Positions 22,464-23,236 of a DNA stretch of 23,236 nt are shown piece after piece; positions within the stretch are counted from its first letter, which is position 1; each line of letters starts with the position of its first letter. Position numbers and translations under genes: made by a program. Location: the NCBI RefSeq assembly GCF_938045535.1, contig NZ_CALIMQ010000251.1, positions 1-23,236 on the forward strand, written 5' to 3'. This DNA comes from an uncultured Campylobacter sp. (GTDB lineage: Bacteria > Campylobacterota > Campylobacteria > Campylobacterales > Campylobacteraceae). Below the pieces are notes generated by a model, which made no database searches, had not been told where the DNA came from, and saw only the letters and a program-made list of their open reading frames with translations.

Positions 22464-23207
22464 TTACTCCGTAATGTCTTTGCCAAAATATTTAAGTGAA
22501 ATTTCTTTCAGCACGCCTTTTTGCTTTAGCGATTTTAGCGCGGAATTTATCTGCGCCGTCAGCTCGTCGTCCTTTTTAAGAAGCACAGCTGAATAGATCG
22601 GCTCATTGCCTTGAGCTGCGATCTTTAGCGGGGCGTTCGGGCGCTGCTTCATATAGTCGAAAAATGTGATGTTGTCGTTGATCGTAGCGTCTGCGCGACG
22701 AGCTATGATGAGCTCCACGCCCTTGCTAAATCCGTCTGCTGTAACGACCTCGGCGCCGTAGCTGCGCGCCATGTCCGCCCAGTTACTGGTAGCGGAGTGG
22801 ACGCTTTTTTTGCCTTTAAGATCCGCAAAACTCTTAATCTCCTCGTTATCAGCTCGCACTACCAGCGCAGCATAAGCCACAGTATAAGGCTCGCTGAAAT
22901 TATATTTTTTCTTGCGCTCCTGTGTGATGCTTACTTGATTCATCGCTATGTCCGCTTTGCCTGCGTCAAATGCCGCGAGCATCGCATCCCACGGCGCGGT
23001 TAAAAATTCCGCCTTTAACCCTAGCTCTTTTGCTAGTGCGCGAGCGATATCGACATCAAAGCCGGTAAGATTATTTTTCTCGTCATAGAAAGAATACGGC
23101 GAGTAAGTCCCCTCCGTGGCTATTACGAGCGTGCCCTCTTTGAGCGTCTTAGCGCTTAGGGTGGCGGTGATCAGCGCTGTTGCGAGCAGGGCTTTAAATA
23201 TTTTCAT
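22464..23207 (-). CDS. periplasmic amino acid-binding protein, copy 1 (cystine type)
   Basis: A 247-residue SBP family 3 protein, paralogous to the 21621-22370 product; by eye well over half of positions are identical, including the WDAMLAAFDAGKAD block, SATSNWA near 139-145 and the C-terminal LKEISLKYFGKD. It begins with a signal peptide (about 1-19, cleavage after SAK or nearby). A strong AAGGAGATGTA ribosome binding site precedes the ATG. It is first of the visible operon; 93 bp separate it from copy 2, with a weak CGCTT/AAGCG hairpin (22439-22453). The operon promoter lies outside or at the edge of the window. Having two binding proteins may widen specificity. Confidence 0.88.
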   Translation of the reverse strand: MKIFKALLATALITATLSAKTLKEGTLVIATEGTYSPYSFYDEKNNLTGFDVDIARALAKELGLKAEFLTAPWDAMLAAFDAGKADIAMNQVSITQERKKKYNFSEPYTVAYAALVVRADNEEIKSFADLKGKKSVHSATSNWADMARSYGAEVVTADGFSKGVELIIARRADATINDNITFFDYMKQRPNAPLKIAAQGNEPIYSAVLLKKDDELTAQINSALKSLKQKGVLKEISLKYFGKDITE

Positions 23208-23236
23208 TACATCTCCTTGAAATTTAGCTATCGCTC

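Overview
The window looks like a chromosomal segment of a Campylobacter species from the higher-GC, mostly oral part of the genus (gracilis/showae/rectus type). This is inferred from protein similarity recalled from memory, from the 16S 5' end, from AT-rich intergenic DNA full of AAATTT/AAAATTTT words between GC-richer genes, and from gene order. Two blocks match the order I remember from C. jejuni: fdxA-ndk-DUF177-rpmF-plsX-fabH, and plsY-folB-cosR-fdxB-ppx. I saw no phage, insertion sequence, CRISPR array or tRNA, so most of the window is core genome.

Layout. Bases 1-62 are the 5' end of a 16S rRNA gene on the minus strand, driven by two tandem sigma70-like promoters (P2 near 180-208, P1 near 296-324). 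Divergent from it is a plus-strand housekeeping block (463-3800): ferredoxin, nucleoside diphosphate kinase, DUF177/YceD protein, ribosomal protein L32 (a 48-residue gene), PlsX and FabH. A gap of about 930 bp (3801-4733) has no intact gene but holds what looks like decayed coding sequence. A methylenetetrahydrofolate-reductase-like gene (minus, 4734-5657) is divergent from a HerA-like ATPase (5752-8043), which is followed by plsY and folB. The response regulator gene cosR then has its own promoter and is followed by an overlapping histidine kinase gene, a second ferredoxin and a Ppx/GppA phosphatase (to 12795).

From 12796 to 13622 there is a gene-poor, partly repetitive stretch. A minus-strand three-gene cassette (15462 down to 13623) follows: a DUF2249-like protein, a polytopic membrane protein distantly like heme-copper oxidase subunit I, and a DUF59/MIP18 protein. 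DNA polymerase I (15607-18423) is divergent from it. After another empty stretch (18424-19059), a minus-strand operon runs in from the right edge: two tandem paralogous cystine-type binding proteins, a permease, an ATPase and a PLP-dependent cystathionine lyase/synthase. This is probably sulfur amino acid import coupled to metabolism.

The genes group into four themes: phospholipid and fatty-acid initiation (PlsX makes acyl-phosphate, PlsY uses it, FabH starts chains); redox and iron-sulfur functions (two ferredoxins, DUF59, DUF2249, the oxidase-like protein); stress signalling (CosR with an adjacent kinase); and sulfur/one-carbon metabolism. The most notable points are that this CosR keeps the canonical phosphoacceptor Asp and has an adjacent kinase, and that the DUF2249/oxidase-like/DUF59 cassette has no function I can name.
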